A stretch of DNA of 64,000 nucleotides, taken from Marinactinospora thermotolerans DSM 45154 (GTDB lineage Bacteria; Actinomycetota; Actinomycetes; Streptosporangiales; Streptosporangiaceae). Location: positions 249,295 through 313,294 of the forward strand of contig NZ_FUWS01000001.1 in the NCBI RefSeq assembly GCF_900167435.1. The letters run 5' to 3'. Made by a program: the position numbers and the translations under genes. The notes beneath the pieces are model-generated. The model did no database searches, was not told the DNA's origin, and saw nothing but the letters and a program-made list of their open reading frames with translations. Shown one piece after another: positions 44,083 to 54,106 of this stretch. How positions within the stretch are numbered: position 1 is the first letter of the stretch; every line of letters starts with the position of its first letter.

Positions 44083-44817
44083 TCAGCGCCCACCCGCCGG
44101 CGCGGGCCCCGCCTCGGTCGCGGCGAGGACCTCGGCGATGTGCAGGGCCCGTACGGCGCCGCGCAACCGTGACAGGGCACCGCTGATCTGGGTGAGGCAG
44201 GCGTCGTCGGAGGCGCACACGACCTCGGCCCCGCTCTGGCCGATGTCGCGGAGGCGGTCGGCGACGATGGCCACCGAGGTGTCGGCGTTCTTCCAGGCGA
44301 AGGCCCCGCCGAAACCACAGCACTCCCCCGCTCGGGGAAGTTCGACCAGTTCGAGGCCGCGCACCGCGCGCAGCAGGCGCAGGGGACGCTCGTCCCCCCG
44401 TGGGGAGCGCGGGGCCTGGCAGGTGGGCTGGTAGGTGACGCGATAGGGGAAGTAGGCGCCGACGTCGACGGTGTCGGCGACGTCGACGAGGAACTCGGTG
44501 AGCTCCAGCACCCGCGGGGCCCTCGCCACGGCCGGATCGCGCGTCGCAAAGCGCGGATAGGCGCGCCGGACCATCGCGGCGCACGACGCCGAGGGGGTGA
44601 CGACGAGGTCGCACCCGGAGAAGACGTCGGCGAAGCGGGCCGCCAGCGTCATGGCCTCACGACGGTAACCGGAGGTGTGGTGGACCTGGCCGCAGCAGGT
44701 CTGTCCCTGCGGGAAGAGCACCTGGTGGCCGAGCCGCTCCAGGAGGTGAAGGGTGGCGCGCGCGGTGGCGGGGAAGAGCGAGTCGGTGACGCAGGCGACG
44801 AACAGCCCGATGCGCAA
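44083..44817 (-). CDS. lutA: LutA (Fe-S)-binding lactate utilisation protein A
   Basis: CCG-domain subunit of LutABC, which oxidises L-lactate and hands electrons to the respiratory chain. The 244-residue protein has two CCG modules: QTCCGQ at residues 39-44 and ECCGFGG at 165-171. The cysteines before each CCG appear in PSASCAAMVR and PTCQAPR; the latter usually reads CHxxR, and here Gln replaces His. I propose the TTG at 44817, preceded by a purine-rich GGAAGGACGGGGAAA stretch; no ATG or GTG fits. A FadR-type palindrome overlaps its promoter. Confidence 0.88.
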   Translation of the reverse strand: MRIGLFVACVTDSLFPATARATLHLLERLGHQVLFPQGQTCCGQVHHTSGYRREAMTLAARFADVFSGCDLVVTPSASCAAMVRRAYPRFATRDPAVARAPRVLELTEFLVDVADTVDVGAYFPYRVTYQPTCQAPRSPRGDERPLRLLRAVRGLELVELPRAGECCGFGGAFAWKNADTSVAIVADRLRDIGQSGAEVVCASDDACLTQISGALSRLRGAVRALHIAEVLAATEAGPAPAGGR

Positions 44818-44872
44818 CGGTTTCCCCGTCCTTCCTCGTGCCGGGCCCCGGCGGCGCGACCCGCCCGGTCCT

Positions 44873-44897
44873 CGGTCAGACCGCTTGCGCCATAGTA
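44873..44897 (-). promoter_or_regulatory. lutABC promoter and GntR/FadR-type operator
   Basis: On the minus strand TACTAT (44897-44892) resembles a -10 box. Directly downstream is CGGTCTGACCG (44883-44873), a perfect palindrome containing GGTNNNACC, the core of FadR/LldR/LutR-type GntR operators. Confidence 0.6.
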
Positions 44898-44994
44898 GAC
44901 ATGCCACTTCCGGCACCGCAGCCTTTCCCCGGCACTTTCGAACCGGCCGTCGGGGCGAGGGCGTGGTGCCGTCACCACGAGGAGGACAGGCGGC

Positions 44995-45702
44995 GTGTCC
45001 GGAGATCTCATCGTCCCCGGTGTCGGGGATCCCTGGCCGGCCGACCCCGAGGCGGCGCGCGCCGTCCAGGAGCGTCTGGCCGGGCGGGTCCGGCCGGAGG
45101 CGCTGGAGGCCGACGCGGTGTCGGTGGTCGCGGGCCTGGACGTGACCTACGCGGTGGACGAGGAACGCCTGGTGGCCGCCGCCGTGGTCATGACGGCGGA
45201 CACCTTGGAGGTGGTCGAGACCTCGGTCGTCACCGCCCGGCCGCGCTTTCCCTACGTGCCCGGCCTGTTCGCGTTCCGGGAGCTCCCGCCCCTGTTGGAG
45301 GCCGTGGACCGGCTGCGGGTGCGGCCCGATGTCTACGTCTGCGACGGGTACGGGCTGGCCCATCCACGCCGCTTCGGTCTGGCCTGCCACTTGGGGGTGC
45401 TGCTGGACCGGCCCGCCCTGGGGGTGGCCAAGTCGGCGTTCGTCGGTCGGACCGAGGCCCCGGCGGCACAGCGGGGGGCGTGGAGCGAACTGCGCGAGGG
45501 AGAGGAGGTCCTTGGTCGCGCCCTGCGCACCCGTGAGGGCGTCAAACCGGTCTACGTCTCCGTGGGACACCGCGTGGACCTGGAGGGCGCGACCCGCCTG
45601 GTGCTGCGGCTGACCCCGCGCTACCGGCTGCCCGAACCGATCCGCCGGGCCGACCAGCTCTCCCGTGGCGTCCTGGCCGGGCGGACCGCGTCGTCGGGCT
45701 GA
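44995..45702 (+). CDS. nfi: Endonuclease V (deoxyinosine 3' endonuclease)
   Basis: Repairs deaminated adenine by cutting one bond 3' to deoxyinosine. The 235-residue protein shows the three acidic site regions: VVAGLDVTYAVD, FPYVPGLFAFRELPPLLEA with the essential PYVPG.L.FRE signature, and VYVCDGYGLAHPRRFGLACHLG. GVAKS-A-FVGRT and the late VYVSVGHRVDLE motif complete the family pattern. GAGGAGGACAGG precedes the GTG. It is divergent from lutABC. Confidence 0.93.
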   Translation: MSGDLIVPGVGDPWPADPEAARAVQERLAGRVRPEALEADAVSVVAGLDVTYAVDEERLVAAAVVMTADTLEVVETSVVTARPRFPYVPGLFAFRELPPLLEAVDRLRVRPDVYVCDGYGLAHPRRFGLACHLGVLLDRPALGVAKSAFVGRTEAPAAQRGAWSELREGEEVLGRALRTREGVKPVYVSVGHRVDLEGATRLVLRLTPRYRLPEPIRRADQLSRGVLAGRTASSG

Positions 45703-45922
45703 GAGCGGGCCCGGCACGGGCCTTCGCCCTTCGATGCCGTCGCGCGGTCGGCGGTTCCCGGTCGGGCCGGTTCCGGCCGGTTCCGAAATCGCCCGATCCA
45801 GCCGTCCCCGCGAGAACGGTCGATCCCTCAGAATGGGCAGTGCGATGTGACGTCCACCACTAGAGTTCGCGTAGGCGTCACACGCCGAAGTGGCAACGAA
45901 CGACCGAACCGGAGGCACGACG

Positions 45923-46120
45923 ATGTGCCGTCATCACCCCGAATGCCCGTCCTCCCAGGACCGTGACCGCGAGGCCGCGCGCGTCATCGCCAGCCACCCC
46001 GAGCAGGGCTGGAGTCTGCTGTGCAACGGCGTGGTCGTCTTCGAGGACACCGGAGAGCTGCTGCCCGACGGCCGCGTCATCGCCCCGCGCCGTCCCACCG
46101 ACGTCCGCGCGGCGGCTTAA
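45923..46120 (+). CDS. DUF5999 family protein
   Basis: A 65-residue protein starting MCRHHPECPSSQ, with the conserved core DREAARVIASHPEQGWSLLCNGVVVFEDTGELLPDG. This family is common in high-GC actinobacteria; its function is unknown. C2 and C8 with flanking histidines could form a small metal site. GGAGG lies before the ATG at 45923; an earlier in-frame ATG at 45890 lacks a ribosome site. Confidence 0.85.
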   Translation: MCRHHPECPSSQDRDREAARVIASHPEQGWSLLCNGVVVFEDTGELLPDGRVIAPRRPTDVRAAA

Positions 46121-46133
46121 CAACAGGGCCCCC

Positions 46134-46160
46134 GAGGGGGCGGCGCCGACCCGCCCCCTC
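46134..46160. terminator. Hairpin between convergent genes
   Basis: GAGGGGGCGG (46134-46143) pairs perfectly with CCGCCCCCTC (46151-46160), with a seven-base loop. It can end transcription from both sides; neither flank is T-rich. Confidence 0.6.
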
Positions 46161-46163
46161 GTC

Positions 46164-46766
46164 TCACCCGCCCAGGGCCGAGGTCAGCCAGGCCACCACC
46201 GCGTCGGCGACCGCGGCCGGGTCCTTGGCGAGGTCATGGCGTTCCCCGGGACGCACCACGAGCCGTGTCGCGTCGGCGGGGTCGGGCACCCCGAACGGAT
46301 CACGGTCCCCGTTGACCACCAGGGTCGCCACCCCGGTGGCACGCAGTTCGTCCGCCCTGGACTTCTCGGGGCGGCCCGGTGGGTGCAGCGGGAAGGCCAG
46401 GGCGACCACCGCGTCGGCCCCCAGCGGCCTCGCGGTGCGGCACGCCACGCGGGCGCCGTTGCTGCGTCCCGCGAGCACCAGCGGGACGCCGGGGAACCTG
46501 GCGCGCACCGCGGTGACCACCGCGCTCCACGCCTCGTCCTGGGGACGGGTGGCCGACCCCGGCATGGCGCGCCCGGCCACCCGGTAGGGCTGGGTGACCC
46601 GTGCCACCGCGCCGCCCGAGGCGACGACGGCGTCGCGGACCGCGAGGATGTCGGGCGCGTCCACCCCGCCGCCCGCGCCGTGGGTGATGACCAACAGGAG
46701 GGTGGGCGGGCCCTCGGGCTCGTCGAGGTCCACCCGGGCCGGGCCTCGGGGCGTGTCGATCTGCAT
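46164..46766 (-). CDS. Alpha/beta hydrolase, KANL3/Tex30-like
   Basis: A 200-residue small alpha/beta hydrolase. LLLVITHGAGGGVDAPDILAVRD forms the oxyanion-loop region, VLAGRSNGARVA gives the nucleophile elbow G-R-S-N-G, VVNGDRDPFGVP carries the acid, and the terminal RHDLAK carries the His. This pattern is that of the KANL3/Tex30-like group; substrate unknown. A TAGCCT element seven bases before the ATG suggests a leaderless message. Confidence 0.82.
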   Translation of the reverse strand: MQIDTPRGPARVDLDEPEGPPTLLLVITHGAGGGVDAPDILAVRDAVVASGGAVARVTQPYRVAGRAMPGSATRPQDEAWSAVVTAVRARFPGVPLVLAGRSNGARVACRTARPLGADAVVALAFPLHPPGRPEKSRADELRATGVATLVVNGDRDPFGVPDPADATRLVVRPGERHDLAKDPAAVADAVVAWLTSALGG

Positions 46767-46810
46767 ACGGCCAGGCTAGTGCCGCGACGCCTCGCGCGGA
46801 CCGGGGTCGT

Positions 46811-47983
46811 TCACCCCGTCCGGTCCCCTTGTGACGCGCGCTCGCGCAGGTCGTCGCGGAGCGCCGGACCCCACACGTAGTCGTCGGGTACGGCGACGGC
46901 CTCCTCCATCGCCCGACGCAGCTCCGCCGGACGCGCGGCCCCGGTGGCGAGCGGCGGGGCGAGCAGGTCACGCATCCGGGTGATCGCCACGAACAGCTCT
47001 CCCGTCAGCATCGGGGTGCTGTTCTGGACGGCCGCGGTCTCGACGTAGGGGTCCCACCAGGCGCCGGCCTGCGCGCCGGGGTCCGCTTCCGTCTCCGCCG
47101 TGAAGCCGTCCCCCGGCTCGGAGACGGGGTGGAGGAACCCCCTCCGCAGCCGTGCGCGCACCTCTTGGGCGACCGCGGGGTCGGGGTGGTCCAACCCCTG
47201 CTCCCAGGTCTCGGCGGAGCCGGTGGTGTCTCCGCGCACCGCGAGCAGGCGGGCCAGTAGTTCGAACGCCACGCCGGCCGTTCCCGGATCGGGACGCGGG
47301 GTCACCGCGGAACCATCGGCGGCCGCCGCGGCGACCGCGCCGAACTGGGCGATCGCGCGTTCCACGTGCACCGCGCCGAGCAGGACGCGCAAACCGGTGT
47401 GCTCGCCTTCCTCCAGGCCGCGCAGCACCACCTGCTCGGCCTGTTCGACCTCGCCGCGGGACAGCAGCCGTCCGGCGTAGTCCAAGGCCGCCTCGACCAC
47501 CGCCGGGGCCGCGCCGCCGCGCAGGGCGAGCCCCCAGTGCTCGCGCGCGGTCGCCTCGTCACCGCGCGCCTCGGCCAGCCGGGCCAGCCCGTGGTGGGCG
47601 ACCGGGGCGTAGCGTCCCGCGTCGTACTCCAACGCCTGCCGCCACGCCTCGCCCGCCTCCCGGTGGGCGCCCTCCTCCTCGTAGGACAGCGCGAGATGGC
47701 AGGCGGCCCGCGGGGCGAACTCGGGATCGCCGGTGGCCATGGCGGTCCGGCAGAGGTCGCGGGCGCGTTCCACCTCGCCCAGGTCGCGGTGGATCACGGC
47801 CAAGCCGAACGCGGCCCGCGCGCGGTGGGGCCCGTCCCCTTGGGCCACGACCTGTTCGTAGAGGCGGGCGGCCGGTGAAAGCCGTCCCTGGCGGGCGAGG
47901 TCGCGGGCCTGTTCGCACAGGAGCGCGGGGTCGTGATCGTCGGTCATGGCGCTGGAGGCGGGCACACCGGGGGTCGCGGTCAT
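46811..47983 (-). CDS. Tetratricopeptide-repeat protein
   Basis: A 390-residue soluble protein. Helical repeats fill about residues 18-280 (LCEQARDLARQGRLSPAARLYEQVVAQG, then GLAVIHRDLGEVERARDLCRTAM, CHLALSYEEEGAHREAGEAWRQAL, and LLARLLAVRGDTTGSAETWEQGL), spaced near 34 residues as in TPR proteins. The last 100 residues are different and include PMLTGELFVAITRMRDLLAPPL. It is likely an interaction scaffold; partners are unknown. It lies 44 bases upstream of the hydrolase gene on the same strand. Confidence 0.82.
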   Translation of the reverse strand: MTATPGVPASSAMTDDHDPALLCEQARDLARQGRLSPAARLYEQVVAQGDGPHRARAAFGLAVIHRDLGEVERARDLCRTAMATGDPEFAPRAACHLALSYEEEGAHREAGEAWRQALEYDAGRYAPVAHHGLARLAEARGDEATAREHWGLALRGGAAPAVVEAALDYAGRLLSRGEVEQAEQVVLRGLEEGEHTGLRVLLGAVHVERAIAQFGAVAAAAADGSAVTPRPDPGTAGVAFELLARLLAVRGDTTGSAETWEQGLDHPDPAVAQEVRARLRRGFLHPVSEPGDGFTAETEADPGAQAGAWWDPYVETAAVQNSTPMLTGELFVAITRMRDLLAPPLATGAARPAELRRAMEEAVAVPDDYVWGPALRDDLRERASQGDRTG

Positions 47984-48231
47984 CTGCGGCCACTTTCACG
48001 CGGGGGTGGTTGCACTCGGAGACTAGCGGGTGCCACGGCCCGGTCCCCCTGGGGCAGCGCGGCGCGTCCCGGATCCGGGACGGGACCGGCGGCGCGTCCC
48101 GGGGACCGTTGCGCGGCCCCCGCGTTTCCCGCCCTGCCCACCGTCGCCTCGGCCCCGGGACGGCGCCCTCGTCGAGCCCACCCGGCCGTCTTCCGGAGAT
48201 CCGCCCGGAAGGCGGCCGAGTGGGGAGCGGA

Positions 48232-51138
<2,907 letters not shown>

Positions 51139-51250
51139 GGAGACCTCCTGGTCGCTGGGCCGGCGGGCGGCGTGCTCCTGGTCTCCCCCTCTGTCACCCA
51201 CGTTGGCCGCGCCGCGGGCTGTGTCGCCCGCTGTGCTCCAGAGTGCCTCT

Positions 51251-51329
51251 CCACACGGTCCTTTTGCCTGAGAGGTTACTGGGGAGTGTTGCCCCGTCGG
51301 CGCCCCGTGGAGGGGTCTCTCCCGTGTGG
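51251..51329 (-). promoter_or_regulatory. Glycine riboswitch (single aptamer) upstream of gcvP
   Basis: On the minus strand the leader begins with CCACACGG, continues GGAGAGACC, GCCGACGGGGCAA, CTCTCAGGCAAAAGGACC, and closes with CCGTGTGG, so the P1 stem is a perfect 8-bp helix. CTCTCAGGCAAAAGGAC is the core of the glycine aptamer. Only one aptamer is visible; GAGGCACTCTGGAG just downstream may be a vestigial second element. A GATAAT -10 box on the minus strand (51359-51354) puts the start site near 51347. Confidence 0.92.
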
Positions 51330-51382
51330 TATCAACGGCGGTCGTTCAAGCGGATTATCCCTTATCGGGCTCTTCGCCATAA

Positions 51383-51406
51383 AACAGGGCTGGAAACGGC
51401 CCTGTT
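51383..51406 (-). terminator. Terminator between merR and gcvP
   Basis: AACAGGGC/GCCCTGTT form an 8-bp stem with an eight-base loop; on the minus strand it is followed by TTATGG, giving CTGTTTTATGG. It lies just upstream of the gcvP promoter. Confidence 0.65.
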
Positions 51407-51444
51407 CCACCTTGTCGGAGCGAAATCCACCCGATACGAACAAC

Positions 51445-51476
51445 GGCGCGGGATCCCTTAAGCGGGATCCCGCGCC
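51445..51476. terminator. 13-bp hairpin after merR
   Basis: GGCGCGGGATCCC (51445-51457) pairs perfectly with GGGATCCCGCGCC (51464-51476), loop TTAAGC. On the minus strand GTTGTTCG follows. It probably acts with the 51383 hairpin to insulate gcvP from merR. Confidence 0.65.
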
Positions 51477-51583
51477 GGGGAGCCTAGCAGGGCGCCCAGT
51501 GGCCGATCCGGACCACCTCGGCCGTAGCAGAGACATCGGGAGAACGGGAAGCCAGACGGCGAACCGGGCGACGCCCGGAGGGC

Positions 51584-52183
51584 TCAACCGGTGCGGCGCC
51601 GTCTCCGGCGCGCCAGCTCGTCGGCGGGATGGGGGTCGGCCTGCAGGGGTTCGGCGAGCCGCTCGCCCGGCACCTCGCTCAACGACCCCTCCAGCTCGCG
51701 CCAGACACGCCCCAACGCGATGCCGAACACGCCCTGCCCGCCCTGGAGGAGGTCGACGACCTCATCGGGCGAGGTGCACTCATAAACGCTGACCCCGTCG
51801 CTCATCAGGGTGATCTGAGCGAGATCGGCCGTGGGGCGACGGCGCAGGTGATGGACCGCGGTCCGGATCTGTTGCAGGGAGATCCCCGTGTCCAGCAGAC
51901 GCTTGACCACCTTCAGGATCAAGACGTCGCGGAAACTGTACAGGCGCTGGCCGCCCGCTCCGGGCGCGGGCTCGATGCTGGGCTCGACGAGCCGGGTCCT
52001 CGCCCAGTAGTCGAGCTGACGGAACGTGATCCCCGCGGCGGTACACGCCGCGGGGCCACGGTATCCGACGTCCATCGGCAGCGCCACCACGTCCTCTTCA
52101 CACAGCAGGCCCTGCTCTCCAGCTCGCCGTAACGCTGATCGCCTGTGGTCGGAGGCTTGCTGCTTACCGCTCGTAACCGCCAC
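51584..52183 (-). CDS. MerR-family regulator (Rv1828-like)
   Basis: A 199-residue MerR-type regulator closely resembling mycobacterial Rv1828. The winged helix is GYRGPAACTAAGITFRQLDYW, ARTRLVEPSI, QRLYSFRDVLILKVVKRLLDTGISLQQIRTAVHHL at about residues 39-114. The C-terminal part SDGVSVYECTSPDEVVDLLQGGQGVFGIAL is the family's own effector region. There is no metal-binding cysteine set. GGAGG precedes the GTG. It sits between bfn and gcvP, as in mycobacteria, and may control neighbouring genes. Confidence 0.9.
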   Translation of the reverse strand: MAVTSGKQQASDHRRSALRRAGEQGLLCEEDVVALPMDVGYRGPAACTAAGITFRQLDYWARTRLVEPSIEPAPGAGGQRLYSFRDVLILKVVKRLLDTGISLQQIRTAVHHLRRRPTADLAQITLMSDGVSVYECTSPDEVVDLLQGGQGVFGIALGRVWRELEGSLSEVPGERLAEPLQADPHPADELARRRRRRTG

Positions 52184-52377
52184 GCCGAACCTCCGGCTCC
52201 TCGACCTGCGGCGGTTCGACAGGGGGAGATAAGGGTTACGCCGCAGGTTGTTTCGACAAGACGGTAAGCCGGGGGGATGCAGAGCGTCAACGAAGCCGGT
52301 CGGCGCGTCGCGGCTCCCTTTGTTCCACCCGACGGCCCGGCCCGAGGGCGGCCGTCGACGGCGGGACCGGGACCGTC

Positions 52378-52848
52378 TCAGGTCGTTCGGCCGAAGTCCT
52401 CGGGTGTGATGTTGTCGAGGAACTCCCTGAACTTCTCGACCTCGTCCTCCTGTTCGTCGGGGATGGGCACCCCCGCCTCGTCGATCACGTCATCTCGCGC
52501 GTAGATGGGCGCACCCGTGCGCAGAGCCAGCGCGATGGAGTCCGAGGGGCGCGCGCTCACCTCGACCCCGTTGGAGAACACCAGCTCGGCGTAGAAGATG
52601 CCATCGCGCAGCGCGGTGATGTTCACCGTGGTGAGCGTGGCGTCCAGGGCGTCGAGTACGTCACGGAAGAGATCATGCGTGAGCGGCCGGGCCGGCATGA
52701 CCCCCTGCTGCGCCAAGGCGATCGCGGTCGCCTCGACCGCGCCGATCCAGATGGGGAGGTAACGCTCCCCGTCCGACTCCTTCAGCAGGACAATCGGTTG
52801 GTTCGAGGGCATCTCGACCCGGACGCCGACAACCTCCATGTGCTTCAC
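52378..52848 (-). CDS. Bifunctional-nuclease (BFN, DUF151) domain protein
   Basis: A 156-residue protein of the DUF151 family, Rv1829-like by neighbourhood. Key segments are EVVGVRVEMPSNQPIVLLKESDGERYLPIWIGAVEATAIALAQQG in continuous order and VSARPSDSIALALRTGAPIYA, the conserved PSDAIALA-like core. The C-terminus is acidic. Plant relatives have dual nuclease activity; for bacterial ones the role is unproven. I chose the GTG at 52848 because GGAG lies seven bases upstream. It is the second gene of the garA-bfn-merR array. Confidence 0.9.
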   Translation of the reverse strand: MKHMEVVGVRVEMPSNQPIVLLKESDGERYLPIWIGAVEATAIALAQQGVMPARPLTHDLFRDVLDALDATLTTVNITALRDGIFYAELVFSNGVEVSARPSDSIALALRTGAPIYARDDVIDEAGVPIPDEQEDEVEKFREFLDNITPEDFGRTT

Positions 52849-53120
52849 TGCGGCTCCGTCCCACGACTTGTCGTGCCGGAGGGGCACTCGCCAAGCTGTG
52901 CTCTGCTCCGTCTTTCACGGTACACCGCCAAGGCCCGAGCGCGTCGAGGCGGGAAACGTGCGGTGATCTGCGGGAACCGCATCGCTCCCGTACCTCAAAA
53001 CCGGATATTCCGGATATGTTCCACGTCGCGCCATCGGTGGTGGTCTTCGTTAGAAAGCTCTCCGGCTCGGCGGTGGCGCAAACATCCGTACGGCCGGCCG
53101 TGTCCACGGCCGGCCCTCGG

Positions 53121-53666
53121 TCAGCCGCGCCGCTGGCCGGTCAGCAGAACCAGGCGGAACTTCCCGATCTGGACCTCGTCACCGGCGTTGAGCTCGGCCT
53201 CGTCGATCCGTTCACGGTTGACGTAGGTACCGTTGAGGCTCCCGACGTCGCGCACCCCGAAAGAGGAGCCGCGCCGGAAGAACTCCACGTGGCGACGCGA
53301 GACGGTCACGTCATCCAGGAAGATGTCACTGTTGGGGTGACGTCCCGCCGTGGTGAGGTCGCTGTCCAGCAGGAAGCGGCTGCCGGCGTTGGGGCCACGC
53401 TTGACCACCAGCAGCGCGGTGCCGGGGGGCAACGCCTCGACGGCGGCGGAATCGGCGACGGGCTCGTCACGCGCGTCGGCCTCGGCGTCCATGGCCTGGA
53501 TCTTGGAGATCGAGATCGTGGACGTGGTCTCGCCGACGGAGTCGCGGTATTCCCGGGGCTGCGGCGCGTCCTGTCCTGGCCTGCGGAGGGGGACACCACA
53601 GTTGGAGCAGAAACGGGCATCATCCGCAACGGCGTGACCGCACTGCGTGCAGTAAACGCTCGACAT
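53121..53666 (-). CDS. garA: GarA-type FHA domain protein with N-terminal zinc ribbon
   Basis: A 181-residue FHA protein. In mycobacteria GarA binds and controls 2-oxoglutarate decarboxylase and glutamate dehydrogenase, and is switched off when PknB or PknG phosphorylates the ETTS motif. Here E46-T-T-S49 is kept (GETTSTISIS). The FHA domain (about 88-175) has GRHPNSDIFLDDVTVSRRHVEF and GSLNGTYVN, covering the phosphothreonine-binding Arg, Ser and Asn. An added N-terminal zinc ribbon has C6-x2-C9 and C20-x2-C23, absent from mycobacterial GarA as I recall it. It heads the array bfn, merR, gcvP. Confidence 0.92.
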   Translation of the reverse strand: MSSVYCTQCGHAVADDARFCSNCGVPLRRPGQDAPQPREYRDSVGETTSTISISKIQAMDAEADARDEPVADSAAVEALPPGTALLVVKRGPNAGSRFLLDSDLTTAGRHPNSDIFLDDVTVSRRHVEFFRRGSSFGVRDVGSLNGTYVNRERIDEAELNAGDEVQIGKFRLVLLTGQRRG

Positions 53667-54106
53667 AGGTCGGCTCGGCCTCCTACCGCACGGGGCGGTG
53701 CTTGATTCGGCTGGTCATCTTCTTGCTGCCAGGGTGCCCGGTGTGAACCGGCCCTGCTGCCGGAAGCGGGGACGGCACGGCGTCGCCCCGCCGCTCGCTT
53801 CCTCCTACGGTCTCATTCCCCCATGGTCGGCTCGCTTCCCGTCCTCCGCCCCGACCGTTCGCACATCCCGGTGGATACGGGCGGCGCGGTTCCGCCGGGA
53901 ACACTCGACTCTAAACCATATCTGCGTCACGCCCACGCCTCGGCCAGAGCCGCTCTGCGCTCCTCGCGCTCGCGGCGCCTTGAAGCCCTCGGGGACGTGG
54001 CGGTGCCACCGTGCGCTCTGTGCCCCGGCCACAGCCCCACGGGCCGGCGATCCGGCCGTGTGGGAGGCGCCAAGGCCCCCCACACGCCCGTGCCGTCGGC
54101 GACGAC
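53667..54106. other. garA-manC intergenic region
   Basis: A 440-base gap between the garA start and the manC stop. I see no supported gene. It contains the manC terminator hairpin (54057-54086) and probably the garA promoter; a small AT-rich pocket near 53905-53930 on the minus strand (ATATGGTTTAGAGT) is the best candidate. Confidence 0.5.
54057..54086 (-). terminator. Hairpin after manC
   Basis: CGTGTGGG (54057-54064) pairs with CCCACACG (54079-54086) with extra pairing inside. It lies 20 bases after the manC stop; no T-tract follows. Confidence 0.55.

Noticed and set aside
44083-45918. 611-codon frame containing lutA
   Set aside because: The extra 5' part is antisense to the endonuclease V gene; only the part from TTG 44817 shows LutA homology.
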